From Paracoccaceae bacterium (GTDB lineage: Bacteria; Pseudomonadota; Alphaproteobacteria; Rhodobacterales; Rhodobacteraceae), in NCBI GenBank assembly GCA_026706985.1, contig JAPOXR010000023.1, positions 1 through 64,000 on the forward strand: a stretch of DNA of 64,000 nt. Reading direction: 5' to 3'. Shown piece after piece: positions 31,923-41,832 of this stretch. The position numbers and the translations under genes are program-made. Each line of letters begins with the position of its first letter. Position 1 is the first letter of the stretch. The notes below the pieces were generated by a model that saw only the letters and a program-made list of their open reading frames with translations, was not told the DNA's origin and ran no database searches.

Positions 31923-32791
31923 GCGTCCCGGTTCTGGATATCCGCGATCTGCGGCTCGCCTTCCAGGGATTCGATGGCCGGACCGAAGCCCTGAAGGGAA
32001 TATCCCTGTCGGTGAATGCCGAGGAGCGGGTGGCGCTGGTCGGCGAGTCGGGTTCCGGAAAATCGGTGACGGCGCGCGCCGTTCTCGGCCTCATTCAGGA
32101 ACGGCGGGATACCGAACTGACCGGGAGCATCGCGTTTGAAGGCACCGAGCTCGCGCGTCTTTCGACTGCCGGGAGGCGACGGCTCCGCGGCAACCGGATA
32201 TCGATGATTTTTCAGGACCCGGTATCTTCGCTCAATCCGGTTTACCGGATCGGCGCACAGTTCCTGGAAGTGATACGCCGCCGCGAGCCGCGCATTTCAA
32301 AGCGGGAGGGCTGTGCGCGGGCCGCCGCCAAGCTGAGCGAGGTTTCCATCACCGAGCCGGAACGCGTTCTCAGCTCGTATCCGTTTCAGTTGTCGGGTGG
32401 GATGTGCCAGCGCGTGATGATCGCGATGGCGCTCATCAATGCGCCGTCACTGCTGATCGCCGATGAGCCCGGGACGGCACTCGATGTGACCGTTCAGGAC
32501 CAGACTCTGAGACTGATGCGGCAGCTGGTTCTGGAGCACAGGGCGGCGGTGCTGCTGATTTCGCATAATCTCGGCATCGTCCGCGAATATTCGGACCGGC
32601 TATACGTGATTTACCGGGGACGGATCGTCGAGCAGGGCGCCACGGATTCGGTTTTCCGTGATCCACGGCATGCCTACACGCGAGCGCTCCTCGATGCGGT
32701 GCCGCGTATCACCCGGACCGGTATTCCGGTCGTCGGGGAGGATGTCGAAGCCTTTTCGGCTCCGTGCGAGATTCACGCGGAGGCGGCATGA
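31919..32791 (+). CDS. oligopeptide-type ABC ATP-binding protein (DppD family)
   Basis: A 290-residue ATPase. Walker [11 protein letters not shown]-loop [17 protein letters not shown], signature [15 protein letters not shown] (Cys replaces the more common Arg, which is seen in some Dpp proteins), Walker [17 protein letters not shown] and H-loop [14 protein letters not shown]. The C-terminal extension ends shortly after [17 protein letters not shown], so it is a little shorter than classic DppD (about 325) and has no obvious cysteine cluster. GTG start in a GTGA overlap; its stop overlaps the next ATPase start (ATGA). Confidence 0.9.
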   Translation: MSVPVLDIRDLRLAFQGFDGRTEALKGISLSVNAEERVALVGESGSGKSVTARAVLGLIQERRDTELTGSIAFEGTELARLSTAGRRRLRGNRISMIFQDPVSSLNPVYRIGAQFLEVIRRREPRISKREGCARAAAKLSEVSITEPERVLSSYPFQLSGGMCQRVMIAMALINAPSLLIADEPGTALDVTVQDQTLRLMRQLVLEHRAAVLLISHNLGIVREYSDRLYVIYRGRIVEQGATDSVFRDPRHAYTRALLDAVPRITRTGIPVVGEDVEAFSAPCEIHAEAA

Positions 32792-33594
32792 GCATCCCCC
32801 TGCTTTCGCTGCGCAAGTTGTCGAAGATGTTCCGTGTCGGCCGTCGACGCGTTCAGGCGGTGCGGGATTTCTCGGTCGATGTCGATGCCGGCGAATGCCT
32901 GGCGGTGGTCGGCGAATCGGGCTCCGGCAAGAGCACTGTCGCCAACATGATCCTCGGTGCATTGCGGCCGGATTCGGGGGAAATCCTGTTCGCAGGCGAA
33001 CGGTTGCCGGATAAGCGGACGCTGGCGCATCGCAGGCTGATGCAGCTTGTGCAGCAGAATCCCTACTCGGCGTTGAACAGGAGCCGCACTGTCGGTGCGT
33101 CGCTGCGCCTGGCGCTTGATGTCCACGGCATCGGCAGCGCCGCCGAGCGATCCGGGATCGTGGCCGAATTGCTGGCCGAGGTCGGGTTGGAAAGCGGATT
33201 TGCAAACCGCTACCCGGCGGCGCTGTCAGGCGGGCAGTGCCAGCGCGTCGCCCTTGCCCGCGCCCTGGCCTGTCATTCGCGGCTGATCGTGCTCGACGAA
33301 CCGACCTCTTCGCTCGATGTCATCGTGCAGGCCCGGATGCTGAAGCTGTTGAACGATCTCCGTCTCTCGCGGGATCTTGCCTATATTTTCATCACGCACG
33401 ACCTCGCGGTCGTGCGCAATGTCGCCGAACGGGTCGTGGTGATGCGGGCGGGCGAAATCGTCGAGCACGGACCGACGAATGAGATTTTCGAAAATCCGGC
33501 GGAGGCTTATACAAGGCGGTTGATTGCCGCCTCGCCGGTGATTACCGGCGAAGAACTGCGGCTGCGCGACCGGTTGCGCGCCGAGGCGGCTTGA
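32788..33594 (+). CDS. oligopeptide-type ABC ATP-binding protein (DppF family)
   Basis: The 268-residue second ATPase. Walker [18 protein letters not shown]-loop LVQQNPYSALNRSRTVG, signature LSGGQCQRVALARAL, Walker B LIVLDEPTSSLDVIVQ, H-loop ITHDLAVVRNVAER, and the family tail GPTNEIFENPAEAYTRRLIAA. Start at 32788 overlaps the preceding stop. It completes a five-gene importer. The GAF-domain gene follows after 3 bases, so uptake and catabolism are in one transcript. Confidence 0.91.
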   Translation: MSIPLLSLRKLSKMFRVGRRRVQAVRDFSVDVDAGECLAVVGESGSGKSTVANMILGALRPDSGEILFAGERLPDKRTLAHRRLMQLVQQNPYSALNRSRTVGASLRLALDVHGIGSAAERSGIVAELLAEVGLESGFANRYPAALSGGQCQRVALARALACHSRLIVLDEPTSSLDVIVQARMLKLLNDLRLSRDLAYIFITHDLAVVRNVAERVVVMRAGEIVEHGPTNEIFENPAEAYTRRLIAASPVITGEELRLRDRLRAEAA

Positions 33595-33597
33595 ACG

Positions 33598-34113
33598 ATG
33601 GACCCGTTCGCGGAATTCAGCGCCGCTCTGGCGGAGGAAACCGGCCAGCCGGAGCGCAGCTTTGCGGCGCTTGAGCGGCTTGCCGAAGCCTGCGTCGGCA
33701 TCAGGCTTTTCACATTGATGCGTTTCGACACCGATTCCGGTGAGGGTGAGCGCATCTACACCAACCGGCCGGAAATTTATCCGGTGACCGGCCGCAAGCC
33801 GATTCCCGAAGGCATCTGGTCGGAGACACTCTTTGCGCGGCGGGAGATATTCGTTGCCAACAGTATTGAGGAAATCGCCGCGGTGTTTCCCGATCACGAA
33901 ATCATCCGTTCGCTGAATTGCGGTGCCGTGCTGAACATCCCGGCCATCGCCGGCGATCAACTATTAGGCTGTGCGAACTGCCTCGACAGCGAAGGCGCGT
34001 ACAATGCCGAGCGTCAGTTGAAGGCGCGCAGGCTGGCACAGCCCGCCGCCGAATGTCTTTTGCTCGAACGCAGATTTTCCAATTCCGGAGGCCATTCATG
34101 GGACAAACAGTGA
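33598..34113 (+). CDS. GAF domain protein
   Basis: A 171-residue soluble protein consisting of one GAF domain. Visible: AFSAALAEETG-like N-terminus (FAEFSAALAEETGQPERSFA), LFTLMRFDTDSGEGERIYTN, WSETLFARREIFVANSIEEI, and LNCGAVLNIPAIAGDQLLGC, the last two being the usual GAF core strands. No enzymatic or HTH domain is attached. Small GAF proteins of this type recur in hydantoinase and amidohydrolase operons, perhaps as ligand sensors (family context; function unproven). The 3' end overlaps the hydantoinase A start by 16 bases, so it is an integral part of the operon. Confidence 0.8.
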   Translation: MDPFAEFSAALAEETGQPERSFAALERLAEACVGIRLFTLMRFDTDSGEGERIYTNRPEIYPVTGRKPIPEGIWSETLFARREIFVANSIEEIAAVFPDHEIIRSLNCGAVLNIPAIAGDQLLGCANCLDSEGAYNAERQLKARRLAQPAAECLLLERRFSNSGGHSWDKQ

Positions 34114-36173
34114 TCCGCGCCGCCACCGATGTCGGCGGAACTTTCACAGATCTGGTGTGTTTTGAAATCGACAGCGAAACCGGACAGTCACATGTCCGCA
34201 CAGCGAAATCCTCAACCACGCCTCCCGACTATGAACAGGGTGTGCTTGATGTCCTGAGCCGGGGAGATGTCGACCTGGCGGCTGTCGGGTTTCTCGCCCA
34301 CGGCACCACGGTGGTGATCAATGCGCTGACCGAGCGCAAAGGGGTCAAGGTCGGGCTGATCGCGACCGAGGGATTCCGCGATACGCTGGAGATCGCACGC
34401 GGCAACAGGCCGGATTTCTTCAACCTGCACTACGTCAAACCGAAACCCTTTGTGCCCCGCTATCTGCGCCGCGAGCTGCCGGGACGGATCAGTTATCTGG
34501 GCCAGGAGACAGCCCGGCTGGATCTGGATCCGTTACCGGGAATTCTCGACGATTTCCGTGCCGACGGTGTCGAGGCGGTGGCGATCTGCTTTCTCCACTC
34601 CTACGCCAATTCCTCGCATGAGGAAGCGGCGGAAGCTGAGGTGCGGCGGCTCTGGCCGGAGATACCGGTTGTATCCTCGCACAGCATCGCCCGCGAGTGG
34701 CGTGAGTATGAAAGGACCAATACGACTGTGCTGTCGGCCTATGTGCAACCTGCCGCCGAGAGATATCTGCACAGACTCCGGGATGGTCTCAGCGCCCGCG
34801 GATTCCGGGGTCAACCCTATGTTATGCAGTCAAATTGCGGCATCGACTCGCTCGAATCGGCGGCACGGGTGCCGATTACCATGATCGAATCCGGGCCTTC
34901 ATCAGGGATCTGGGCGGCGGCGGAGCTGGGAAGGCTGATCGGTGACACCAATGTGATTGCGCTCGATATCGGCGGAACCACGGCCAAATGCGCCTTGATC
35001 GAGAACGGCAATGTCAGGATCGTGACCGATTACTGGATCGAGCGCGACCGAAAATCCGCCGGTTACCCGGTGATGGTTCCGGTCGTGGATCTGGTGGAGA
35101 TCGGCAATGGCGGAGGTTCCATCGCCTGGGTCGACGAATTCGGCAAACTGCATGTCGGACCGCATTCTGCGGGGGCAGTGCCAGGGCCTGCATCCTACGG
35201 AAAGGGCGGCACGGATGCGACGACGACGGATGCCAATCTCTGGCTGGGTCGGATCAACAAGGACTATTTCTGCGGCGGCGAAACCGAGGCGGATATGGGC
35301 GCTGCCGGCAAGGCCATAGCCGAGGTGGGTGCGAAGCTGGGCGTTGGAGCCGACGAAGCGGCACGCGGCATCGTCCGTATCGCTAACAACAACATGGTCA
35401 ATGCGCTGAAGCTGGTGTCGCTCAACCGGGGTTTCGACCCGCGGGAATTCACCATGGTGGCATTCGGCGGCGGCGGTGGCATGCATTCGGTTGCCCTGGC
35501 GCAGGAACTCGGGGTTTCCAAACTCGTCATTCCCGCCGATGCATCGGTATTCTCGGCATGGGGAATGATCATGTCGGATCTTCGCCGCGACTATATTTCG
35601 ACCCACTTGATGGAGCTTTCAGAAGCTGCCGCAGCCGATATCGAGAACGCATTGGCAGCAACCGAAAAGACGGCAAAGGCACAGTTTGGAGCCGAGGGTG
35701 TGAGTCCGGAGCGGCTCGCCTTTCAGCGTTTCGGCAAGTTCCGTTACCAGAACCAGGAGCATACCACCGAGATCGAATTGGAAGGCGGGCCGGTGGTACC
35801 GGCGGGAATTGATGCTATCCGCGAGCGGTTTCAGGCAGCTTACGAACGCGAATACACTTACCGGCTCAATGCGCCGGTGGAGATGGTGGGTATCCATGTC
35901 ACCGCCACCGCTGAGGTCGGCCGTGTGCAGATGAAGCGGCGGGAAGCGACGCGCAGCGATGGTGCTGCTGCGGTGAAAGGTGTGAGAGCGGTCGATTACG
36001 CCCTCGATGGGGTGCATGAAGCAACCATTTATGAAGGGCCCCGGCTTGCGCCGGGCATGGAATTCAGCGGCCCGGCGATCATTGAGGATCCGGGCTCAAC
36101 CGTGGTTGTGCACCCAGGTAATGCGGTCCGTATCGACGGCTATGGCAACATCATTATCGAGATTCGGAATTGA
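34098..36173 (+). CDS. hyuA: hydantoinase/oxoprolinase subunit A (HyuA, ATP-dependent)
   Basis: A 691-residue acetate/sugar-kinase-fold subunit of ATP-dependent hydantoinases, 5-oxoprolinases and acetone carboxylases. N-terminal phosphate motif AATDVGGTFTDLVCF (about residues 8-22), HGTTVVINALTERKG, the second nucleotide motif ALDIGGTTAKCALIENG near 287-303, and the adenosine loop AFGGGGGMHSVALAQELGV near 455-473. It phosphorylates the cyclic amide and needs a B subunit for hydrolysis. Start at 34098, inside the end of the GAF gene, gives the canonical N-terminus (MGQTVIRAATDVGG). Two B-type genes follow, an unusual dosage. Confidence 0.93.
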   Translation: MGQTVIRAATDVGGTFTDLVCFEIDSETGQSHVRTAKSSTTPPDYEQGVLDVLSRGDVDLAAVGFLAHGTTVVINALTERKGVKVGLIATEGFRDTLEIARGNRPDFFNLHYVKPKPFVPRYLRRELPGRISYLGQETARLDLDPLPGILDDFRADGVEAVAICFLHSYANSSHEEAAEAEVRRLWPEIPVVSSHSIAREWREYERTNTTVLSAYVQPAAERYLHRLRDGLSARGFRGQPYVMQSNCGIDSLESAARVPITMIESGPSSGIWAAAELGRLIGDTNVIALDIGGTTAKCALIENGNVRIVTDYWIERDRKSAGYPVMVPVVDLVEIGNGGGSIAWVDEFGKLHVGPHSAGAVPGPASYGKGGTDATTTDANLWLGRINKDYFCGGETEADMGAAGKAIAEVGAKLGVGADEAARGIVRIANNNMVNALKLVSLNRGFDPREFTMVAFGGGGGMHSVALAQELGVSKLVIPADASVFSAWGMIMSDLRRDYISTHLMELSEAAAADIENALAATEKTAKAQFGAEGVSPERLAFQRFGKFRYQNQEHTTEIELEGGPVVPAGIDAIRERFQAAYEREYTYRLNAPVEMVGIHVTATAEVGRVQMKRREATRSDGAAAVKGVRAVDYALDGVHEATIYEGPRLAPGMEFSGPAIIEDPGSTVVVHPGNAVRIDGYGNIIIEIRN

Positions 36174-36183
36174 GGGCGGAATA

Positions 36184-37842
36184 ATGGAACAGACGCGGAA
36201 TGATCCTATCACCCTGGAAATCATCCAGAATTCGCTGCAGGCCGCCGCCGATGAAATGTTCGCGGCCATGCGCAAGACGGCGATGAGTTCCATCATCTAT
36301 GAAGTGCTTGATATGGGCACCGGAATCCTTGATCCGAAGGGTGAGATTGCCTCCTCCGGCGCTGGAATTCCGGCCTTTATCGGCGTTCTCGATAAATCCG
36401 TAAAAGTGATCATCGAAAAGTTTTCCCAGCCCGGCGATGTGCAGCCGGGCGACGTTTTCGCAACCAACGATCCCTATTACGGCGGGGTGACACATCTGAA
36501 TGACATTGTCGTCATGATGCCGGTCTATGCCGGCGACCGGTTGATTGCCTGGACTGCTAACATCGCCCATCACTCCGATGTCGGCGGCATGGCGCCGGGC
36601 TCGCTCACCGGAGAGGCGGTTTCCATTATTCAGGAAGGTCTGCGCCTGCCGGCAGTGAAAATCATCGAGCAAGGCGAGCCGATCGCTCCGGTCATGGACG
36701 TGATCCGGGTGAATTCGCGGATGCCGGATGTTCTTGAGGGCGATCTGTGGGCGGCCATCGCTTCGGTTCGGATCGGCGCCCGCCGGTTAACGGCGCTGGC
36801 GGAAAAATACGGAACCGCCACCTTCGCCGCGGCCATAGAGTCGTTCATGGAGTTTGGTGAGCGCGCATCGCTGGCGGCCCTGGCGCAGCTGCCGCAGGGG
36901 CTGTTTGAACTTACCGAAGAACAGGATAACGGCCAATTCTACAATGTGAAAATCGGAATCTCGAAGGATCGGTTCACAGTTGATCTCAGGGACAATCCGG
37001 ACCAGCTTGCCGGGCCGCTGAATGCCAGCCGCGATGGTGTGATGGTGGCGGCACAGATGATCTTCAAGTCACTCACCGACCCCTATACGCCGGCCAATGG
37101 GGGCTCATTCCGCCCGATTGAACTGCTGACCCGGGAAGGCTCGGTCTTTCATGCGAAGGAGCCGGCACCCCTCGGCTTCTATTATGAACTGGAATTGCGG
37201 GTCTATGATGTGATGTGGCGCTGCCTTGCCAAGCATATGCCGGACCGTTTGGCAGCGGGGCATTTCGCTTCCGTGTGCGGAACATTCATCGGCGGTATCC
37301 ATCCTGACACCGGCCGGCAATACACGGTGATTGAACCACAGCTCGGCGGGTGGGGTGCCGCCCCCGGCGCTGATGGAAACACCGCCATGTTCTGCGGTTT
37401 TCACGGGGAGACATATAATTGCCCGGCGGAAATCAACGAAGCCCGGAACGGTCTTGCCGTCGACCGGATGGAGCTGAATACGGCGCCTGGCGGGGAAGGG
37501 AAATTCATGGGCGGACGCGGTATCGTGATGGATTACCGTGTGCGCAGCGAGTCGGGTTTTCTGACTGCGGGCTATACACGGTCTAAATTTCCTGCCTGGG
37601 GTGTGGCCGGAGGTCATGACGGTTCACCGAACTACATCGAATTCATTCCCCGCGAAGGTGAGCGGCAGAGCTTCGCCGGGGTGTCCGGCCTCGCCACCGG
37701 CAAGGATGACGTGATTCGGGTGTTCACCGGCAGCGGCGGCGGATTTGGTGACCCGCGCGAGCGCGAGCGGTCGAAAGTCGAGCAGGATCTCAGAGACGGG
37801 CTGATCAGCGGGGCGACGGCGCGCGAGGTCTTCGGTCTGTGA
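36184..37842 (+). CDS. hyuB: hydantoinase/oxoprolinase subunit B (first copy)
   Basis: A 552-residue HyuB-family subunit. N-terminal DPITLEIIQNSLQAAADEMF, then MRKTAMSSIIYEVLDMGTGI, AGIPAFIGVLDKSVK, the conserved FATNDPYYGGVTHLNDIVVM and WTANIAHHSDVGGMAPGSLT (metal-binding His/Asp cluster), and a C-terminal GSGGGFGDPREREPxxV-like segment. Paired with HyuA it hydrolyses the activated ring. Start at 36184, 10 bases after hyuA and preceded by GAGGGCGGA. Distinct from but clearly paralogous to the second copy two genes downstream. Confidence 0.92.
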   Translation: MEQTRNDPITLEIIQNSLQAAADEMFAAMRKTAMSSIIYEVLDMGTGILDPKGEIASSGAGIPAFIGVLDKSVKVIIEKFSQPGDVQPGDVFATNDPYYGGVTHLNDIVVMMPVYAGDRLIAWTANIAHHSDVGGMAPGSLTGEAVSIIQEGLRLPAVKIIEQGEPIAPVMDVIRVNSRMPDVLEGDLWAAIASVRIGARRLTALAEKYGTATFAAAIESFMEFGERASLAALAQLPQGLFELTEEQDNGQFYNVKIGISKDRFTVDLRDNPDQLAGPLNASRDGVMVAAQMIFKSLTDPYTPANGGSFRPIELLTREGSVFHAKEPAPLGFYYELELRVYDVMWRCLAKHMPDRLAAGHFASVCGTFIGGIHPDTGRQYTVIEPQLGGWGAAPGADGNTAMFCGFHGETYNCPAEINEARNGLAVDRMELNTAPGGEGKFMGGRGIVMDYRVRSESGFLTAGYTRSKFPAWGVAGGHDGSPNYIEFIPREGERQSFAGVSGLATGKDDVIRVFTGSGGGFGDPRERERSKVEQDLRDGLISGATAREVFGL

Positions 37843-37874
37843 GCCGGGCACCACAGCAAGAGGGAGAAAGGGTA

Positions 37875-38675
37875 ATGGGAAATTTGAAGGTAATGTATCT
37901 GAATCCGGTCGGAACACCGGCCTATGACCAGGTGTTCGCTGACATGGTGCGGGACGTTCGTCTTCCGGGGACCGAAGTGCATATCACATCACTGAAAGCG
38001 GAAGACGGGGCTTTCACCCATATCGAATTCCGTTCTTACGAAAATGTGGTATCCACCGGAATCGTCCGTGCCGCCCGGGCGGCGGCGGCGGAGGGCTTCG
38101 ATGCTTTCGCCATCGGCTGCTTTTATGACACCGCGCTGCATGATGCGCGCGAAGTTTCAGGCAGTATGATCGTCACCGCGCCCTGCGTTGCGGCGCTTGA
38201 GATCGCCGCCAGCCTTTCCAACCGGGTGGGGATCATCGTCGGCCGCCGCAAATGGGTGCATCAGATGAATGCGACCGTCCGGGATAACGGTATGGCGGAA
38301 CGGCTCAGCGGATTCTACGCCGTAGATCTCGGCGTCACCGAGTTCCAGGCCAACCATAAGCGCACTGAGGAACGTCTGTATGAGGCTGGCCGCCGTGCAG
38401 TCGAAGAGGATTTTGCGGAAGCGTTGATACTGGGCTGCACTCTGGAGATCGGATTCAACAGGAAACTTGAGGAGCGGCTCGGTGTGCCGGTGATTGACCC
38501 CTCCATCGCCGCCTTCAAGCGGGCCGAATATGCGGCTGTCCTGAAGCGGGACTGCGGGCTGGTTCCAAGCCGGGCCTGGTCCTGTGAAGCGCCGCCGGAG
38601 AGTGAAATCGCGGAGTTCGGCATAATCGGCGACGGCGATGTATTCGGTAACCGCATCCGCGTTGAAGCGGATTGA
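37875..38675 (+). CDS. Asp/Glu/hydantoin racemase family protein
   Basis: A 266-residue cofactor-independent racemase-fold protein. It opens MGNLKVMYLNPVGTPAYDQV (hydantoin racemases typically begin ixvinPnts). The two catalytic cysteine neighbourhoods are visible: FDAFAIGCFYDTALHDAREV near residue 82 and EALILGCTLEIGF near 188. Shine-Dalgarno GGGAGAAAGG precedes the ATG. In hydantoin pathways it interconverts the D- and L-rings so that a stereospecific hydantoinase can use both. It sits between the two hydantoinase B genes, 32 bases after the first. Confidence 0.87.
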   Translation: MGNLKVMYLNPVGTPAYDQVFADMVRDVRLPGTEVHITSLKAEDGAFTHIEFRSYENVVSTGIVRAARAAAAEGFDAFAIGCFYDTALHDAREVSGSMIVTAPCVAALEIAASLSNRVGIIVGRRKWVHQMNATVRDNGMAERLSGFYAVDLGVTEFQANHKRTEERLYEAGRRAVEEDFAEALILGCTLEIGFNRKLEERLGVPVIDPSIAAFKRAEYAAVLKRDCGLVPSRAWSCEAPPESEIAEFGIIGDGDVFGNRIRVEAD

Positions 38676-38689
38676 AAGGCCCGCAATCC

Positions 38690-40285
38690 GTGAACCGGGA
38701 CAGCGATGATCCAATAACTCTCACGGTGATCCAGGCGGGTCTGTCGGCGGCGGCCGACGAGATGTTTTCAATGCTTCGGAAAACCGCGATGAGCCCGATC
38801 ATCTACGAAGTTCTCGATGTCGGCACCGGGATTACCGACGGGCAGGGAAATCTTGTCGGATCGGGTGCCGGAATCCCGACTTTTGTCGGCGTGCTCGATA
38901 AGGCGGTGCAGCGGATTATCGCCCTGCATGAAGGGTCAGTGATCGCTGAAGGCGATATGTTCATCACCAATGATCCGAATTTCGGCGGCGTAACCCATCT
39001 CAATGATATCGTCATCGCGATGCCTGTTTTTGCTGCCGGAAAGCGTATCGCCTGGACGGCATGCATCGCGCATTGGAGCGACATCGGAGGGATGACACCG
39101 GGCTCGATGTCCACGAAAGCCAGCGAATTGGCGCAGGAGGGGCTGCGCCTTCCGGCGGTTCATCTCTTCCGTGCGGGGCGTCCAGTCAACTCACTCTTCG
39201 ATGTGATTTGCGCAAATTCGCGACTGCCGGATTTTGCCAGGGGCGATCTCTGGTCGCAGATCGCCGCCTGCCGGCGGGCTGCGGAACGGGTCAGGCAACT
39301 CGCTGACAGCTATGGGCCGGGGACCTTCGGCAGGGCCGTCAGCGCGTTGTTTTCGGCAGGTGAAGCCCGTTCGCTCAAAGGTCTCGGGGAGTTGACACCG
39401 GGACGATGGGAAATCTCGGTCGAGCAGGATAGCGGCGATCTGTGGAGCGCGGCGATTACGGTTACGCCCCAATCCTTCGAAGTCGATCTCAGGAATAATC
39501 CGGAGCAGAAAGCCAGCCCCTACAATACCAGCCGCGACGGTGCGGTGATCTCGGCGCAGATGATTTTCAAGGCGCTGACCGACCCGCAGCGTTTCGCCAA
39601 TGCCGGCTCGTTTCGGCCACTCCGCGTCGAGACCCGGCCCGGAAGCGTGTTTCACGCTGAAGAACCGGCTCCGCACGGTTATTATTTCGAGACCAGAATC
39701 CGCTTGTTCGACATGCTGTGGCGATGCCTTGCCGATGCCTTTCCACAACGGCTGCCGGCGGGGCATTTCGGATCCATCTGCGGCACCGTGATAGCCGGCC
39801 GCCATCCTGACAGCGGCCGCGCCTACACCATGGTTGAGCCACAGATGGGCGGATGGGGCGCGACCGCCGCCCGTGCCGGTCTCGATGCCATGTATTCGAC
39901 CAGCCATGGCGAGACATACAATTGTCCGGTGGAAATATGCGAGGCACGCTACGGCATTGATGTGGGGTGGAAACGGCTTTCCGACCGGCCAAGGGGAAAG
40001 GCGCTGCACCCCGGAGGACGCGGCCTCTCAACCTGCTACCGGCCACGCCACGCGGCCATCCTGGCAGCCGGATTCAGTTGTGGAAAGCACCCGGTATGGG
40101 GTACCGCCGGCGGTGCCGAAGGGGGGCATAACAGCTTGACGGTGATCCGTCTGAACGGCGATAGGGAGATCCATAATTTCGTCAGTGATTGCCCCGTCGG
40201 GCCGGGAGATGAAATTGTCATTGAGACCGCAAATGGTGGTGGCTGGGGACCGGCGGGCCGGGAAACCGGGCAGATTGCCACATGA
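38690..40285 (+). CDS. hydantoinase/oxoprolinase subunit B (second copy)
   Basis: A 531-residue HyuB-family subunit, a divergent paralogue of the first copy: DPITLTVIQAGLSAAADEMF, MLRKTAMSPIIYEVLDVGTG, FITNDPNFGGVTHLNDIVIA and WTACIAHWSDIGGMTPGSMS. GTG at 38690 is preceded by AAAGG; a TTG at 38672 that overlaps the racemase stop is an alternative. Its C-terminal 65 residues are repeated, decayed, at 18800-19003. Only one HyuA is encoded here, so the two B subunits may share it, or this one may act on a different ring or stereoisomer (inference). Confidence 0.9.
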   Translation: MNRDSDDPITLTVIQAGLSAAADEMFSMLRKTAMSPIIYEVLDVGTGITDGQGNLVGSGAGIPTFVGVLDKAVQRIIALHEGSVIAEGDMFITNDPNFGGVTHLNDIVIAMPVFAAGKRIAWTACIAHWSDIGGMTPGSMSTKASELAQEGLRLPAVHLFRAGRPVNSLFDVICANSRLPDFARGDLWSQIAACRRAAERVRQLADSYGPGTFGRAVSALFSAGEARSLKGLGELTPGRWEISVEQDSGDLWSAAITVTPQSFEVDLRNNPEQKASPYNTSRDGAVISAQMIFKALTDPQRFANAGSFRPLRVETRPGSVFHAEEPAPHGYYFETRIRLFDMLWRCLADAFPQRLPAGHFGSICGTVIAGRHPDSGRAYTMVEPQMGGWGATAARAGLDAMYSTSHGETYNCPVEICEARYGIDVGWKRLSDRPRGKALHPGGRGLSTCYRPRHAAILAAGFSCGKHPVWGTAGGAEGGHNSLTVIRLNGDREIHNFVSDCPVGPGDEIVIETANGGGWGPAGRETGQIAT

Positions 40286-40353
40286 AAGCTTGAAGGAAGC
40301 GCTGGCAGCGAATAGCTCTGGTTTACGCAGTGCCGGCATTGAAGGAGGTGGAT

Positions 40354-41814
40354 GTGACTAAGGTAATCAAAGGCGGGACGGTCGTTACGGCTGACCGGAC
40401 CTATAAGGCGGATATCCGGATTGCCGGCGAGACGATAGAGGCCATCGGCGAGGATCTGAGCGGCGGTGAGGTCATCGATGCCGAGGGTGCATATGTGATT
40501 CCCGGTGGCATTGACCCGCACACGCACCTGGAAATGCCGTTCATGGGAACCGTAGCCGCGGAGTCTTTTGAATCCGGGACATGGGCTGCCGCCGCCGGCG
40601 GGACGACCATGCTCGTCGATTTCTGCCTGCCGGGCGAGGACGGCTCTTTGGTCAGTGCCATAAATGAATGGCACCGGAAGTCGAAGCCGCAGATCTGCTC
40701 GGATATCGGTTACCATATGGCGATCACCGGCTGGAATGAGCAGATCTTTAACGAGATGCGGAACGCCGTTGAGATGGGGGTGAATTCCTTCAAGCATTTC
40801 ATGGCTTATAAAGGCGCGTTGATGGTGCAGGATGACGAGCTCTACGCCTCGTTTCAGCGCTGCCGTGATCTCGGGGCACTGCCGATGGTGCATGCCGAGA
40901 ATGGCGATGTCATCGCCGAGCTGCAGCAGAAGATGCTGGCGCAGGGAATTACCGGACCCGAGGGTCATGCCTATTCCAGACCGCCGGAAGTTGAAGGGGA
41001 AGCCGCCAACCGCGCCATCATGATCGCCGATGCGGTCGGCGTGCCGCTCTATATCGTGCACGTGTCCTGCGAACAGGCGCATGAGGCGATCCGCCGGGCG
41101 CGGCAGAAGGGAATGCGGGTCTATGGCGAGCCGCTGATTCAGTTCCTGACCCTCGATGACAGCGTGTATCAATCCGATGACTGGGACTATGCGGCGCAGC
41201 GGGTGATGTCGCCGCCATTCCGGTCCAAAGAGCATCAGGACGGGCTGTGGAACGGGCTCGCCGCCGGCTCGCTGCAGGTTGTGGCCACGGATCACTGTGC
41301 CTTCTCGACCGAGCAGAAACGCCGCGGGCGCGACAATTTCACCGTAATTCCTAACGGTTCGAACGGCTTGGAAGAGCGGCTCGCCGTGCTCTGGACCGAG
41401 GGCGTGGAAACCGGAAGGCTGACAGCGAATGAATTCGTCGCCGCAACCTCGACCAATATCGCCAAGATCCTCAACCTGTATCCGAAGAAGGGATCACTGG
41501 TGCCGGGGGCTGACGCCGATATCGTTGTGTGGGACCCGAAAATCTCCAAAACCATCAGCGCCGGCACACATAAATCGGTTCTCGACTATAATGTGTTCGA
41601 CGGATTCCAGGTGAAAGCGCAGCCGCGCTACACAATGTCACGCGGTGATGTGATCTGGGCCTGGGGGCAGAATTCAAGGCCGCAGCCGGGACGCGGGCGG
41701 TTTGTGCCGCGGCCGGCTTTCCCGACGGTGCATAAAGCACTCTCCAAATGGAAGGCGCTGACCAGCCCGCGTATCGTCAACCGCGATCCGCTTAATATCC
41801 CGGCGGGGATCTGA
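40354..41814 (+). CDS. hydA: dihydropyrimidinase-type hydantoinase (cyclic amidohydrolase)
   Basis: A 486-residue metal-dependent amidohydrolase of the D-hydantoinase/dihydropyrimidinase family. Zinc ligands: IDPHTHLEMPF (HxH, about residue 58), the carboxylated Lys in NSFKHFMAYKG (about 149), MVHAENGD (about 182), IVHVSC (about 237) and VVATDHCAF (Asp, about 315). These open 5-substituted hydantoins or dihydropyrimidines to N-carbamoyl amino acids. GTG start at 40354 with an excellent GGAGG seven bases upstream; the frame is open further up. Having both ATP-dependent (HyuAB) and ATP-independent ring-opening enzymes in one operon is notable. Confidence 0.94.
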   Translation: MTKVIKGGTVVTADRTYKADIRIAGETIEAIGEDLSGGEVIDAEGAYVIPGGIDPHTHLEMPFMGTVAAESFESGTWAAAAGGTTMLVDFCLPGEDGSLVSAINEWHRKSKPQICSDIGYHMAITGWNEQIFNEMRNAVEMGVNSFKHFMAYKGALMVQDDELYASFQRCRDLGALPMVHAENGDVIAELQQKMLAQGITGPEGHAYSRPPEVEGEAANRAIMIADAVGVPLYIVHVSCEQAHEAIRRARQKGMRVYGEPLIQFLTLDDSVYQSDDWDYAAQRVMSPPFRSKEHQDGLWNGLAAGSLQVVATDHCAFSTEQKRRGRDNFTVIPNGSNGLEERLAVLWTEGVETGRLTANEFVAATSTNIAKILNLYPKKGSLVPGADADIVVWDPKISKTISAGTHKSVLDYNVFDGFQVKAQPRYTMSRGDVIWAWGQNSRPQPGRGRFVPRPAFPTVHKALSKWKALTSPRIVNRDPLNIPAGI

Positions 41815-41832
41815 GGAAGGAGGGAAGTTGAG

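Noticed and set aside
40036-41295. 419-codon minus-strand open frame
   Set aside because: Antisense to the hydantoinase and second HyuB genes; translation is low in family-like motifs.
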